Assembly (NCBI GenBank): GCA_029556615.1
Contig: JAKQDD010000100.1
Span: forward strand, 1 to 64,000
Direction of reading: 5' to 3'
DNA: 64,000 nucleotides
Origin: Verrucomicrobiota bacterium
Lineage (GTDB): Bacteria; Verrucomicrobiota; Verrucomicrobiia; Limisphaerales; J093
This document shows positions 15,381 through 28,450 of the stretch, piece after piece. How positions within the stretch are numbered: the stretch's first letter is position 1; the number at the start of each line of letters is the position of its first letter. Under the pieces are notes generated by a model. That model did not search any database. It was not told the origin of the DNA and saw only the letters and a program-made list of their open reading frames with translations. Position numbers and translations under genes: made by a program.

Positions 15381-16649
15381 ATGAAATCCATCAACGACCT
15401 CAAGATCGTCACTGGCAACACCAAGTCGCGGGTCGAAGCCGCCCTGGCGGCGACCGGCGGTCTGCTGCGACTGGCTCCCTGCTGGGTCCCGCGCTCCTTT
15501 CTGCAGCCGGGGCAGCGGTTGAAGCTCCACCCGGCCGACCTTTACGCCTTCGGCTTGAACCGGGGCGGCATCGACGAGCGCTGGTTTGCGTCCACGACGC
15601 CGGCCGCCAACGAGAATCGGACCCCGGACGAGGGGCTCAGCTACTGCACGGTGGGCAGCGAACGGTTCACCCTGCAGAAGGCCGTCGAGGACGCCGGCGC
15701 CACGGTCGTCGGCAAGGCCCTTTGGAAGAAGTACGGAAGGTGGCCGGTCTACTCGAAGTTCTTCGACAACATGGGGCCGATCCCGCACCACATGCACCAG
15801 AACGCGCGCCAGGCGAAGCTCGTCGGCCAGGAGGGCAAGCCCGAGAGTTACTACTTCCCGCCGCAGCACAACAACGTCGGCAACAACTTCCCCTACACGT
15901 TCTTCGGGCTCGAGCCGGGCACGACCAAGGAACAGTTGCGGCAGTGCCTGGCGAACTGGAATCGCGGGGACAACGGCATTCTGGACCTGTCGAAGGCCTA
16001 CCGGCTTCAGCCCGGCACCGGCTGGCTTGTGGGGCCCTGCCTGCTGCATGCCCCCGGGTCCCTCTGCACCTACGAGCCCCAGTGGGGCAGCGATGTGTTC
16101 GGCATGTACCAGAACCTCGTCGAAGGCCGCTACGTCCCCTGGGATCTCCTCGTGAAAGACGTGCCCAAGGACCGTCACCAGGATTTGAATTACATCGTCA
16201 ACCAGCTCGATTGGGAAGCCAACGTCGATCCCCAGTTCAAGGAGAACCATTACCTCGAACCCGTCCCCGTGGCCGACACCCGCAAGGAAGGGTTCGTCGA
16301 CCGCTGGGTCGTTTATGGGCGGATCGAGGGCCGGCAGTACTTCACCGCCAAGGAGCTCACGATCGAGCCCGGGGTCAAATGCACCATCCCCGACAACGGC
16401 GCTTACGGCCTCATTTGTGTGCAGGGCAGCGGCCGGATGAACAATCTGACCCTGGATTGTCCCAAGCTGATCCGGTTCGGCGAACTCACGGAGGATGAAG
16501 TCTTCTGCACCGAGGATGCCGCCCGCGCGGGTGTGGTGTTCGAGAACACGAGCGAGGTCGAGCCTCTGGTTGTGCTCCGCTACTTCGGTCCCGACGTCAA
16601 CCCGGAAGCGCCCGAGCTCGGCGCCTTTCGCCGCAACAAGTTCGCCTGA
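15381..16649 (+). CDS. Cupin-fold protein, phosphomannose isomerase-like (function unassigned)
   Basis: 422 residues. The segment around IPHHMHQN and the later EGKPESYYFPPQHNN resemble the metal-binding histidines and lid of cupin-type sugar-phosphate isomerases, and the C-terminal part (TIEPGVKCTIPDNGAYGLICVQGSGRM) reads like a second cupin barrel. No signal peptide, so probably cytoplasmic. ATG 15381 was chosen over an upstream in-frame ATG at 15303 because homology-like sequence begins at MKSINDLKIV. A sugar isomerase or a metal-cupin oxidoreductase are both possible. Confidence 0.6.
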   Translation: MKSINDLKIVTGNTKSRVEAALAATGGLLRLAPCWVPRSFLQPGQRLKLHPADLYAFGLNRGGIDERWFASTTPAANENRTPDEGLSYCTVGSERFTLQKAVEDAGATVVGKALWKKYGRWPVYSKFFDNMGPIPHHMHQNARQAKLVGQEGKPESYYFPPQHNNVGNNFPYTFFGLEPGTTKEQLRQCLANWNRGDNGILDLSKAYRLQPGTGWLVGPCLLHAPGSLCTYEPQWGSDVFGMYQNLVEGRYVPWDLLVKDVPKDRHQDLNYIVNQLDWEANVDPQFKENHYLEPVPVADTRKEGFVDRWVVYGRIEGRQYFTAKELTIEPGVKCTIPDNGAYGLICVQGSGRMNNLTLDCPKLIRFGELTEDEVFCTEDAARAGVVFENTSEVEPLVVLRYFGPDVNPEAPELGAFRRNKFA

Positions 16650-16664
16650 GTCGGCAACCAGCGC

Positions 16665-18773
16665 TCACGGTCCCGCCGGCGGCGGCGGCCAGAGCAACGT
16701 CAGCTGCCCCTGGGCCCCCCGATACTCGGCGGGGCTCAGGAAGTGCGCGTAGGCTTCTTCGCACAGTTTTTCGTGCGGCTTGACCCATTGGCGGAAGGCC
16801 GGCCGCACGATGAACACAAAGTGCCGGTCCGCGTTCTGCGCCAAGCCGAGTAACGCGGCGGTTTTGTGCTCGGCCGGTTCGGCGTGGGGCGACGTCTGGA
16901 CCACGCACTTGTCCGGTCCCCACTCGATGTGGCAACCGCTGCAGGCGTAGACCAGGTCGATCCGCTCGGGGGTGATGAACGAAAGGTACATCCCGTAAAA
17001 CGTGCTGCTCCGCAGTTGCATCACGCTGTCGATCTCGCCCGAGTCAAAGCTGAGGATCTCGAACCGGCGATTCTCGAACACCCGCGGCAGACTGAGCAGC
17101 ACGTCCTGGATCGGCAGTCTCAGGCGGTCCGCCACGGACCGGAACACCTCCTGGGCCACGTGCAGCGGTTCCGCAGCCGCGAACCATGACGCCTCCGGCT
17201 CGGAGACCGGAGCGGCGGGCGCCAGCTCGGGTTTGACCGGGCCCGCGGCGGGCGATGCCAGGCCCGTGGCCGGCCTCGGACCCTTCGAGGGTCCCGTGCC
17301 CGAGATGGACGACGGCCGGATCTTGGGTTCCTCGAGTTTGCCCGCCGCGGGCGCTGGCGTCTCTCGAACCGCTGCCGCCGACGGCGTCGCCAACGCCGGA
17401 TTTCGGGTCGGGTCGGGCGTCGGTGCCGGGCCCGACATGACCGGGTCCGGGCCGTGCGTGCGCGCCGTGGCCGGGGCCGGCCGCGGCGTCGGCGGGCGCA
17501 GCACCGCCGTCAGCCGATCGCCTGCGGCTTGCAGGGTTTCGTCCGAGCTGTCCACCGGCACCTCGATTCGCTCCTCCGTCCCGGTCCGGGTATCGAGGAA
17601 ACCCAGGGTGCGATTATCGAGGGAGAGGGTCACATCCCAGTGGGGCTGGAACAGGCCGGCCTGTTGGAGGTCGGCGATGTTGTGGTGGGTGAGGGCCTTG
17701 CGAAGCGGTTCGCCGCCGCCTTGGACCTCGCCTTCGATCCACAGGTGGACCTTGTCCTGCGGCTGGCGGATCACGCGGAGACGAACCAGCTCCGGCGGGC
17801 CGCTCTCCGCCGCCGGCAGGGCCGAGGCCGCTCCCCCGCGCCGCACCAGCGGATGATTGAGCAGCGCCTGGACTTGCTGCGCCGTCGCCCGCCGGTACTG
17901 GAGGTCGGGAAGTCCGGGAACCGGTTCCTCGCCCCCGTCCGGACGCCGTCGGCGGACGAGCAGGAACGGCGGCGAGAGCCGGAGCAGGATGCCGGGTTGG
18001 AGCAGATCGCACTTGGCGTGGTCCTGGAGGACGTCCAGGTGCTCCTGGTTGAGATGCCCCTTGATTTCGAATCGCGCGCCGGCGACGACGGTCCAGAAGT
18101 GAATATCGAATCCCGTGGCGGCGGCCGGGTTGTCCCGGATCTCGACGGCGCACGCTTGTCCCTCTTCGAGCCGGGGCGCGTAGCGGGCGTTGAGCGTCTC
18201 CTGGAGCTGGGCGGCGCCGGGCTCGCTGCACTCGAACCGGACGCCATCGAGTTCGAGGTACCGCTGCAGCGGATCCACGTGGAGATTCTGCGGCCGCAGC
18301 ATGAAGCCGTTCTCGATCAGCATCGGGAGACCCCGAAGTCCGGTTGCCGTGCGTTCCGTGCCCCGCTGGCATTCCAGAGCCAGATGCCCGAGGTGATCCA
18401 GCCGCACGCGAAACACCACGCGGTCGGGCAGCGGCGCGGCCGCCTTGGCCGCCGCGGCGGCGTGGGCTGCTGGTTTCGCCGCCAGGGTATGGCGCTTGTT
18501 GATCTCCGCTTCGAGCCGGGTCGCCCCTTGGGGGTCGTCGACGGCGATGCTCTCCCCGTTGATGTCCACCGTGCGGTTGGGGCGGACATGAAACGACTGC
18601 GGCGCCTCGATCAAGCCGCGGGTGGTCCATTTGTAATGGTCGGTCTGAATCCAGTTGCGGCCGGGCTCGAGAGCGACCGTCTCGTGGCCGAGCCGGAGCA
18701 GAAAGACCTTGGGCTTGCTCTCGGCGTCTCGTTCAACGTCCACCGTCACACGGCGCGAGGGATCGGGGGTCAT
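16665..18773 (-). CDS. Large protein of unknown function with repeated domains
   Basis: 702 residues, no signal peptide or membrane segment. Residues 1-400 appear to hold several diverged copies of a beta-rich unit: phrases such as WTTRGLIEAPQSFHVRPNRT, LIENGFMLRPQNLHVDP, CDLLQPGILLRLSPP and ADLQQAGLFQPHWDVTL recur about 100-130 residues apart. A proline/alanine-rich linker (~440-520) follows. The C-terminal ~180 residues form a separate domain with CSGCHIEWGPDKC, a possible metal site. I do not recognise the family. It converges with the cupin gene 15 bp away and is followed (downstream in transcription) by nothing on its strand until 15225. Confidence 0.6.
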   Translation of the reverse strand: MTPDPSRRVTVDVERDAESKPKVFLLRLGHETVALEPGRNWIQTDHYKWTTRGLIEAPQSFHVRPNRTVDINGESIAVDDPQGATRLEAEINKRHTLAAKPAAHAAAAAKAAAPLPDRVVFRVRLDHLGHLALECQRGTERTATGLRGLPMLIENGFMLRPQNLHVDPLQRYLELDGVRFECSEPGAAQLQETLNARYAPRLEEGQACAVEIRDNPAAATGFDIHFWTVVAGARFEIKGHLNQEHLDVLQDHAKCDLLQPGILLRLSPPFLLVRRRRPDGGEEPVPGLPDLQYRRATAQQVQALLNHPLVRRGGAASALPAAESGPPELVRLRVIRQPQDKVHLWIEGEVQGGGEPLRKALTHHNIADLQQAGLFQPHWDVTLSLDNRTLGFLDTRTGTEERIEVPVDSSDETLQAAGDRLTAVLRPPTPRPAPATARTHGPDPVMSGPAPTPDPTRNPALATPSAAAVRETPAPAAGKLEEPKIRPSSISGTGPSKGPRPATGLASPAAGPVKPELAPAAPVSEPEASWFAAAEPLHVAQEVFRSVADRLRLPIQDVLLSLPRVFENRRFEILSFDSGEIDSVMQLRSSTFYGMYLSFITPERIDLVYACSGCHIEWGPDKCVVQTSPHAEPAEHKTAALLGLAQNADRHFVFIVRPAFRQWVKPHEKLCEEAYAHFLSPAEYRGAQGQLTLLWPPPPAGP

Positions 18774-18805
18774 GGCGGAATGCTACACGGCCTCCGGATC
18801 CGCTT

Positions 18806-19753
18806 TCAAGCGTCGCTGACTGCCGCTTGTTCGAGCATGGCGCTGATAGTCTGCGGCGCGTTGCCCTCGAACCGGTTGTTGACGTAGAGGAACGCCTCCG
18901 TCCGACCCTGGGAAGCGGCGGCGGCGCGGATCAGCTGCGCGCCAGCCGACCGGCCCTCGTCGCAAGCCTCCTGGACGCGGTCGTACGGGCTGAACGCGCG
19001 CACGGCCTCCTCGTACTTCCGTCCCGGCTGCAGGAGGAACCGCGCCCCCAGCCGGTCCGGCGTCGTCCGGCTCCCTGGCAGCGTCCATTGCTCCGCCACC
19101 GAGGGCATGGCCGTCCAGTTGTTGTAGACATGCGTCACCCCGTGCCGCGCCAGCATGGCGAAGTACTCGGGCTGCAGCAGATTGCGGTTTCGGACCTCGA
19201 CGCCGTAGGGCCAGCCTCGAGGGAGTCGGCCCAGAAACCCCTCGAGGCGATCGACAAACTCCCGGCCGCGCGCGAACTCGGTGGCGTAGAAACGCGAAAA
19301 CTCGAACACGAGCAATCCGATCCGGCCCTGATGGGGCGTGCAGGGCCCGAGGAACGCCGTGCTGAACCGGTCGACGTCCAGGAAGCGCGGGTTCAGCTGT
19401 CCGGCTCGCTGCCCGAATCGGGGCAGCCGGCTGAACCGGGGAAGGGTGATTTCATCCGTCACCTTGAAGGCAAACCGGAAGTCCGGAGGCACCTGGGCCA
19501 TGAGATCGCCCAGGATCCCCTCGGTGGGAAACTGGTAGTACGCGGCGTCCACACACACGGTCTTGAACACCTCCGCGTATTCGGCGAGGCAGGAACGTTT
19601 GAAGCGCGCCTCGGCGAAGCGGCCCCGGTACTCATAGCGGGCCGCGTCGTAGATCTGTCCGCACCAGCCGGCGTACTTCCACGAGGACGTCCCGACGTAC
19701 ACGCCCCGCGCCCCCAGCTCCGACAGTCGTTCCCGCAATCGCTCGCGGTCCAT
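18806..19753 (-). CDS. DUF72 family protein
   Basis: 315 residues of the DUF72 (YecE-like) TIM-barrel family. Marker phrases: YVGTSSWKYAGWCGQIYD near the N terminus, then FAFKVTDEITLPRF, VEVRNRNLL, VYNNWTAMPSV and FLYVNNRFEGNAPQTI. Biochemical function is unknown for the family. ATG 19753 follows the ligA stop by a few bases; it is probably cotranscribed with ligA. Confidence 0.85.
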   Translation of the reverse strand: MDRERLRERLSELGARGVYVGTSSWKYAGWCGQIYDAARYEYRGRFAEARFKRSCLAEYAEVFKTVCVDAAYYQFPTEGILGDLMAQVPPDFRFAFKVTDEITLPRFSRLPRFGQRAGQLNPRFLDVDRFSTAFLGPCTPHQGRIGLLVFEFSRFYATEFARGREFVDRLEGFLGRLPRGWPYGVEVRNRNLLQPEYFAMLARHGVTHVYNNWTAMPSVAEQWTLPGSRTTPDRLGARFLLQPGRKYEEAVRAFSPYDRVQEACDEGRSAGAQLIRAAAASQGRTEAFLYVNNRFEGNAPQTISAMLEQAAVSDA

Positions 19754-19758
19754 GGCGC

Positions 19759-22898
<3,140 letters not shown>

Positions 22899-22912
22899 GC
22901 TGTGCGCACCGC

Positions 22913-25900
22913 TCACTCGCAGACCACCAGCCGGACCGTCCGGGGTGCGAAGGGCTCGATCCGGACCGTGTTGGCGCCGGTCTTGAGATAAGGGGACACG
23001 TCGAGGCGAAGGGGCAATCCAATCGCGCCGCCGGCGTCCCTGCCGTTGAGCGTCACCCGGGCGGCAGCCTCGGGGGCGACGCCATCCATCACAAGATGGA
23101 CGCCGCGCCGCCAGTCGAGGTCCGCGGGGATCTGGCAGGAGCCCACAAAGGGGTCGGCCTTGACCGGGCTCAGCGTGAGCGGGCCGACGCCAACCGCGGA
23201 CCAGGGGGCGCTGCCGTAGGGCGCCGCTTCGGCCGCCGGTTTCCACCCCGAGTCGTCAAAGGCAGCAGCGGTCCAGCCGCCGACGGGATCGCGGGACGTT
23301 TTCCACGAGCGGTCCACAGGCACGACCAGCGGTTCGCCGGTGTCGAACTCGACGCGGAGACAACCGAGCAGCCCGGCAGGATTGGGTTGGGTGCTGGCGT
23401 TGATCGCCCGGATCGCCAGCACGTTCGCCCCGGGTCTCAGGTGCGCCTTCAGATCCAGTTGAACCGGGTTCCGCCATCCTTCGCTGCTGCTGTCGCTGCG
23501 CCCGGCCTCCGCCCCGTTCACAAACAGCACGAAGCTGTTGTCCGCAGTCCCCGCGAACAGCGCCTGCGCGGGCTTGCGGCCCTCGGGCAGCTCGATGGTT
23601 CTCCGGAACCCGCACACTCCCGGAGGGGCGGCCTGGGCCGGATTCCCTTCCGGATACCAGACCCAGGATCGGCCCTGGAAGAGCTTCTGGAAGGGCGATG
23701 CCGGCTCGAGCATGGGCTCGGGCGGCGGCGCCACCGGTTGCCGGGCCACGGGGATTTCCCTGGTCTTCGAGCCCGCTCCGAGGCGATCGCGCGGCGGGAT
23801 CGGCCGTTTCTGCGGCTGGAAGACGAGGAGGACGCTCTCGTTGGGCTCGAGGGTGAGGCTGACCACGGCATGTCGGCCGGACCGCTCGCAGGGCAGAGCG
23901 GTGATCTCGTTGCGCATGGCGTCCCAGCACTCCGGCTCGCCCTCGGCGGCGATCCGGAATCGGAACGTGCGCGGAGCGCCGAGGTGATTCTGGTTGGCGA
24001 TGAAGAAGACGTCGCGGCCTGACCGAACCCGGTGGAGGACGTGGAGCCAGTGGTCGGTTTCACCCTCGAGCACCTCGAGCGTCGGGTGGATTCCGGCATC
24101 GCCGGCCAGCACCTGCTGGAGCTGTTCCGGCGACGGCTTGGCCGGGAGGAAGTAGGAGCGTCCGCCCCGGGCGCTGGTTTTGCAGGCGCCCAGTCCCGGT
24201 TCGGCCTTGCCCCAGATCGCATCGCGAAGCGCAGCCAGGTCCGCGGCGCCGCGGCCGGGGGTTGCGGAGACGCTGGGCAGCAAGCCATATCCAACCACGA
24301 CGCCCCCCGCCTCGAAATACGCCCTGGCCTTGGTCAGGACTCCAAGCGGAATGACCTCGACCGCGGGAACCACCAGAACGCGGTACGCCTCGGCGCGCAG
24401 CTCGAGCGCTTTCCCCTGCACCCGGGTGTCCTTCTCGAACACCTCGTAGGGGAGCCAATCGCAGTCGTAGAGGGCGTCCTGAAGACTCTCGCTGAGATCG
24501 TCAATGGGCGTGCCTTTGCCGGTGTGCAGGCTCTGGCCGGGGGAGAGCAGGGCTACCGGGCAGACGTGCCGACCGCCCGTCAGCAGCAGGCTGAGCCGGC
24601 TCGTGTAATCCGCAAACACGCGATACAGCGGCCAGCGGGGCTCGAACCCGCCGTTGTAGAAGTAGGGCGGGCAATCGGTGTCCCGGGGCGCCCGCGGATT
24701 GAACGAGTGCGGGATCAGGAAGTTGACACCCGAGACGTGCATGTGATCGGCCCACCACTTCATTTCCGGGTAGGTCAGATCCTGGCCGCGGGCGCCGAAG
24801 ATCTCGACCATGGTGATGTCCTGAGGCTTGCCGTAGGCGTGCGTGATCGAGCTGCCGAGTTTGGGCGTCTGCCAGCAGGGCGCGTCGTAAGCCGCCCGCT
24901 GGCCCATCTTGAACTGGGAGAAGACGGCGTCGATTCCCCCCATGCTGCTGTATTTCTGAACGCGCATCAGGTCGCCCGCGCAGAAGTCCTGGAGGCGGCA
25001 CATGCCGCCGTGCTCCATGAAATGGCCGATGGACTCGACGCCGCGCTGCTGGCACCAGCGGGTGATCCCCCCGTACATGGTGCGGCCCCAGGCTTCGGCG
25101 CGCGCTTCGAGGAACTGATAGCGCGCCGCGGCCTGCGCCTCCCCGGACAACGTGAACTTGTAGGCCACGTACGCCTGCTTCCAGTCCACGCCCAACTCGG
25201 CCAGCACCGGGTTCAAGGCCGTGCCCCAGTCGCCGCGTGTCTCCGGTTCATCGTAGAAGAAGCCCACGATGGTCTTGCCGAAGTCCTCCTTGAACCGGTC
25301 GTAATGCGGCGCGTAGACGGTCCGGAGGTACCACTCGACACACTCCGGACTCAAGCCGTCCACGCTCAATTCCCGGCCCCCGCCCTGGCCCAGTCCCGGC
25401 GCCAGAGTGTAGGTGAACTTCATGACGCGCCACTGCCCTTCCGGGACGTTCCAGGCCAGCCGGCCGTTGTGGACGGACCCTGCCAGGTCGATCAGGCTGC
25501 GGCCGTCGATGGCGCCATCGTCGGCCACTCGCCCAGCGACGGCGGCGATGCTGCTCTCGCCGGCGTACCCGTCCGCCTCGAACAGGCTCGGGCCGGTCAC
25601 GTCGACGGCCGACGCCTGCAGTTGTTTGGCGGCGTATTGGGGAGGCACGTTGCCGGCAACGCCCTGGCTGGGCCACCATTTCTCGTCGAAGATCCAGAGC
25701 TTCAGATCGTGCTGCTTCGCCGCCGCGAGGCAGATCGCCACGTCCCGGAACCAGCCTTCTCCCAGCCAGTCGCGGTGCGGACGCGATTCCGTCGTGAAAC
25801 TGCCGTTGCCTCCCTCGGCGACCTTGGCCACATACCCCTCAAGCCGCTCCCGCGATTCGTCGCCGTGCAGCCAGAACAGCGGTCCGGTCAAACGCCGGGC

Positions 25901-26020
25901 CTCGGGCGGCAGCTCGCGAAACTGGTGTTCGAGCGTTGTCCACGAGGGTTCACCCGCACCCGGTTCGGGCAGGCAGAGAAGTCCCAGGAGCACCACGGAA
26001 AGCCAGGTCAGGAAGTTCAT
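22913..26020 (-). CDS. Secreted GH106-like glycoside hydrolase (alpha-L-rhamnosidase-type)
   Basis: 1035 residues from the signal-peptide start MNFLTWLSVVLLGLLCL (cleavage after GAG-E region). The N-terminal and middle parts follow the GH106 pattern: PLFWLHGDESRE, KLWIFDEKWWPSQG, VGFFYDEPETRGDW, IGHFMEHGG, and a long catalytic barrel ending near GVNFLIPHSFNPRAP. The C-terminal 300 residues are beta-sandwich modules (two jelly-roll/galactose-binding-like units: FRRTIELPEG, AALFDDSGW-like AAFDDSGWKPA). Probably removes rhamnose from plant or microbial polysaccharides in the periplasm. An upstream in-frame ATG at 26128 is not preferred because it precedes the signal peptide. Confidence 0.82.
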   Translation of the reverse strand: MNFLTWLSVVLLGLLCLPEPGAGEPSWTTLEHQFRELPPEARRLTGPLFWLHGDESRERLEGYVAKVAEGGNGSFTTESRPHRDWLGEGWFRDVAICLAAAKQHDLKLWIFDEKWWPSQGVAGNVPPQYAAKQLQASAVDVTGPSLFEADGYAGESSIAAVAGRVADDGAIDGRSLIDLAGSVHNGRLAWNVPEGQWRVMKFTYTLAPGLGQGGGRELSVDGLSPECVEWYLRTVYAPHYDRFKEDFGKTIVGFFYDEPETRGDWGTALNPVLAELGVDWKQAYVAYKFTLSGEAQAAARYQFLEARAEAWGRTMYGGITRWCQQRGVESIGHFMEHGGMCRLQDFCAGDLMRVQKYSSMGGIDAVFSQFKMGQRAAYDAPCWQTPKLGSSITHAYGKPQDITMVEIFGARGQDLTYPEMKWWADHMHVSGVNFLIPHSFNPRAPRDTDCPPYFYNGGFEPRWPLYRVFADYTSRLSLLLTGGRHVCPVALLSPGQSLHTGKGTPIDDLSESLQDALYDCDWLPYEVFEKDTRVQGKALELRAEAYRVLVVPAVEVIPLGVLTKARAYFEAGGVVVGYGLLPSVSATPGRGAADLAALRDAIWGKAEPGLGACKTSARGGRSYFLPAKPSPEQLQQVLAGDAGIHPTLEVLEGETDHWLHVLHRVRSGRDVFFIANQNHLGAPRTFRFRIAAEGEPECWDAMRNEITALPCERSGRHAVVSLTLEPNESVLLVFQPQKRPIPPRDRLGAGSKTREIPVARQPVAPPPEPMLEPASPFQKLFQGRSWVWYPEGNPAQAAPPGVCGFRRTIELPEGRKPAQALFAGTADNSFVLFVNGAEAGRSDSSSEGWRNPVQLDLKAHLRPGANVLAIRAINASTQPNPAGLLGCLRVEFDTGEPLVVPVDRSWKTSRDPVGGWTAAAFDDSGWKPAAEAAPYGSAPWSAVGVGPLTLSPVKADPFVGSCQIPADLDWRRGVHLVMDGVAPEAAARVTLNGRDAGGAIGLPLRLDVSPYLKTGANTVRIEPFAPRTVRLVVCE

Positions 26021-26138
26021 GGTCGTCGATTCGGTCCGGCGCCAGCCGGGGAGATGTGGCAACCCCGCGCCAGCCGGCATCGTTCGTGGCTTGGCGGAAA
26101 ACGGCGAAGCGAATGACTCGAGTTTCATCTCATGCCGG

Positions 26139-26318
26139 CTGGAGTCCTCGACTTGTGGAATTCGATGTCATCAGGTCAAGTTTCCGCCGCCCCCATTGCA
26201 GCCCCCCCTTCTTCCGTCGAGGACTCTGCATTAGCGAGGCGCGAAGGCAGGGTGCCCCGCTGCCCCCCACAGTTCCTCTCGACTGCATGCTTCATCGGTC
26301 TGAGGCGCGCCTCGCTAG
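26139..26318 (-). repeat. THR-5, full copy
   Basis: 180 bp in reverse orientation, CTGG to CTAG, subfamily C loop. Joined at its left CTAG to fragment THR-5b. Confidence 0.92.
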
Positions 26319-26427
26319 AAGGCGTCGAATTGTGGGACATCAGGTCAGCAGGTCAAGTTTTGTCCGGTCCGGTTCCATGCCTCCAGCCCTCCCCTCCTTC
26401 CGGGTCATGCCCGGATCCTCGCCTAAC
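26315..26427 (-). repeat. THR-5b, right-part fragment joined to THR-5
   Basis: CTAGAAGGCGTCGAATTGTGG...GTCAGCAGGTCAAGTT...CCTCC follows the second-hairpin half of the repeat with many changes; it shares the CTAG at 26315-26318 with THR-5. Confidence 0.7.
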
Positions 26428-26597
26428 GCGTGCGGCCCGAACCTCCGCCATCGGCTCGTGGTGGGTCTTCGCCTTGTAGGCGCGTGGGGTGTCCGCTCCG
26501 GGTCATGCAACTCTTCTTGAGCCGGTTGGGAAAAGGGATTACGCTCCACACGCGCTGCTCGACGAGCAGGATGACAGGGGTCGGGCTGCGAATAACC

Positions 26598-27389
26598 ATG
26601 AAAGCCGCGATTTCATCTTTTTCCGGTGCGCGCCGGGGGGCGTTCACCTTGATTGAACTGCTGGTGGTGATCGCCATCATCGCCATCCTCGCCGGCATGC
26701 TCCTGCCGGCACTGGCGCGGGCCAAGACCAAGGCGCAGGGGATCGGCTGCATCAACAACGGCAAGCAGTTGAGCCTCGCCTGGATCATGTACGCCCAGGA
26801 CTACCAGGACAAGCTGGTGTCCAACGGGGACGGCACCGAGGACGGGTGGGTGGGTGGGTGGATCAGCGTCAGCAACCCGATCAACATCACCGATTGCACC
26901 AACATCAACCTGCTCAAGCCGCCGCACGGGAAGCTCTACCCCTACAACGAGTCCCTCGGAATCTACAAGTGCCCGGCCGACCGGTTCATGGTCACAATCG
27001 GCGGCAAGAAGCACCCCCGCACCCGCAGCATCTCGATGAACGGCTGCATGAACGGCAGCAGTTGGCACACCGACATCATCGACAAGAAGTGGTGGACCTA
27101 CCGGAAGCTGAGCGAGATCACCAAGCCGTCCACGCAGTTCGTGTTCATCGACGAGCGGGAACAGAGCGTCGACGACGGCTATTTTCTGGTGCTGGTGGAC
27201 AGCCCCACCGACTGGGGGAACCTGCCGGCCACCTACCACAACGACGCGAGCGGCTTGAGCTTCGCCGACGGCCACGCGGAGATTAAACGCTGGATGGACC
27301 CGGCGACGATCGCGAAGAAGTGGTCCGGGGCGTACACCGCGCCCCGCGACGTCGCCTGGATCAACGAGCGCGCCAGCATGCCCCGCTGA
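26598..27389 (+). CDS. Prepilin-type N-terminal cleavage/methylation domain protein
   Basis: 263 residues. Basic leader [15 protein letters not shown] followed by [17 protein letters not shown], the prepilin/pseudopilin helix with glutamate at +5, then the Verrucomicrobia-type soluble part ([35 protein letters not shown]) and the late motif [12 protein letters not shown]. Many paralogues of this family occur in PVC genomes; roles in type II/IV-like secretion or surface structures are presumed. ATG 26598 is the only one giving a proper leader. Followed 7 bp later by the TRIC gene. Confidence 0.92.
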   Translation: MKAAISSFSGARRGAFTLIELLVVIAIIAILAGMLLPALARAKTKAQGIGCINNGKQLSLAWIMYAQDYQDKLVSNGDGTEDGWVGGWISVSNPINITDCTNINLLKPPHGKLYPYNESLGIYKCPADRFMVTIGGKKHPRTRSISMNGCMNGSSWHTDIIDKKWWTYRKLSEITKPSTQFVFIDEREQSVDDGYFLVLVDSPTDWGNLPATYHNDASGLSFADGHAEIKRWMDPATIAKKWSGAYTAPRDVAWINERASMPR

Positions 27390-27396
27390 ACCGCCG

Positions 27397-28059
27397 ATGG
27401 ATGCCGGCCTCCTGTTGAAGGGCGAGTTCACGCTGCCGATCGAGATCGATCTCGCTGCCCTCTTTCTTTTCGGGCTGACCGGGGCCCTGGCCGCGGTCAA
27501 GCGCGGCTACGACATCATTGGCCTGTATGCCCTGGCCTTTGTCACGGCGGTCGGGGGCGCCCTGGTCCGGGACGGCATCTTCATTCAGGCGGGGCCGCCC
27601 GGCATCGCCACCGACTCGCGCTACATCCTGGTCATCGTGCTGGCGGGGGGCGTGGTCTTCCTGTTCCGCGAGCACGTGATCCGCTTCAACAAGGTCATCG
27701 CGTGGCTGGACGCGCTCGGTCTGGGGGCCTACGCCGTCGTGGGAGTGCAAAAATCCCTCCACGCGGGCTTGAGCGTCGCCGCGGCCGTCCTCGTCGGCGT
27801 AATCACCGCCTCGGGCGGCGGCGTCGCGCGCGATGTCCTCGTGCGGGAGGAACCGCTGCTCTTCAAGCCGGGCCAGTTCTATGTCCTGGCCGCGTTCGCG
27901 GGCTGTCTGCTGTTTGTTCTTCTCACACGGCAGCTGGACTGGGAAGCCACGCCCGCCGCGCTGCTGACGATCGGTGCCACGTTCGTCGTTCGCGTGCTGG
28001 CGATCGTCTTCAATTGGAAAACCCAGCCGGTCTGGCGCGAGCCCCAGGGACCGCGCTGA
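27397..28059 (+). CDS. TRIC (UPF0126) family cation channel
   Basis: 220 residues with about seven transmembrane helices. Family features: LFLFGLTGALAAVKRGYDIIG and a second-half repeat ALGLGAYAVVGVQKSL followed by GGGVARDVLVREEPLL, the glycine-rich repeats of trimeric intracellular cation channel homologues. Forms K+-permeable trimers in characterised bacteria. The start MDAGLLLKGEF has no strong ribosome-binding site; it lies just after the prepilin gene. Confidence 0.88.
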   Translation: MDAGLLLKGEFTLPIEIDLAALFLFGLTGALAAVKRGYDIIGLYALAFVTAVGGALVRDGIFIQAGPPGIATDSRYILVIVLAGGVVFLFREHVIRFNKVIAWLDALGLGAYAVVGVQKSLHAGLSVAAAVLVGVITASGGGVARDVLVREEPLLFKPGQFYVLAAFAGCLLFVLLTRQLDWEATPAALLTIGATFVVRVLAIVFNWKTQPVWREPQGPR

Positions 28060-28450
28060 TCGCCTTGGCAGGGCAATCACCGGGAATCGACTTGTCCCGA
28101 CACGACTCTTCCGGGGCCTCAGCCGTCAACGGAGTCGCTTGGGGTGTCAACAAGGTGACAGTCTCATAGTCCCCCTTGATGACGCTGCGGGACCTGCGGA
28201 TGGACGCGGTGGGATAGGCGAGGAGGCCATCGGCCCGGGAACCCAGAGGAAGAAACCCGTTTTCACATCGCTAGCACCTCGAGATCGGCAACAGCCGGGG
28301 GGAAGGACTGCGCCCGTGGGATGCACACCGGGTCCGCGGACCGGGTCCGGAAGGGACCCAAGCGGCAGACTTCGCCGGATGATCAACCGATGAAGCCACG
28401 AGAAGCCACGATGAGCGGGGCCGCAAGGCGCATTGGGTGCGTCGGCCGAC

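Larger units (their letters stand above)
26021..26597. other. Divergent intergenic region between GH106-like and prepilin genes
   Basis: 577 bp holding one full THR copy (THR-5) and a joined fragment (THR-5b). What remains (26021-26138 and 26428-26597) must supply promoters for both genes. I see no clear -35/-10 pair; the GC content is high throughout. Confidence 0.5.
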
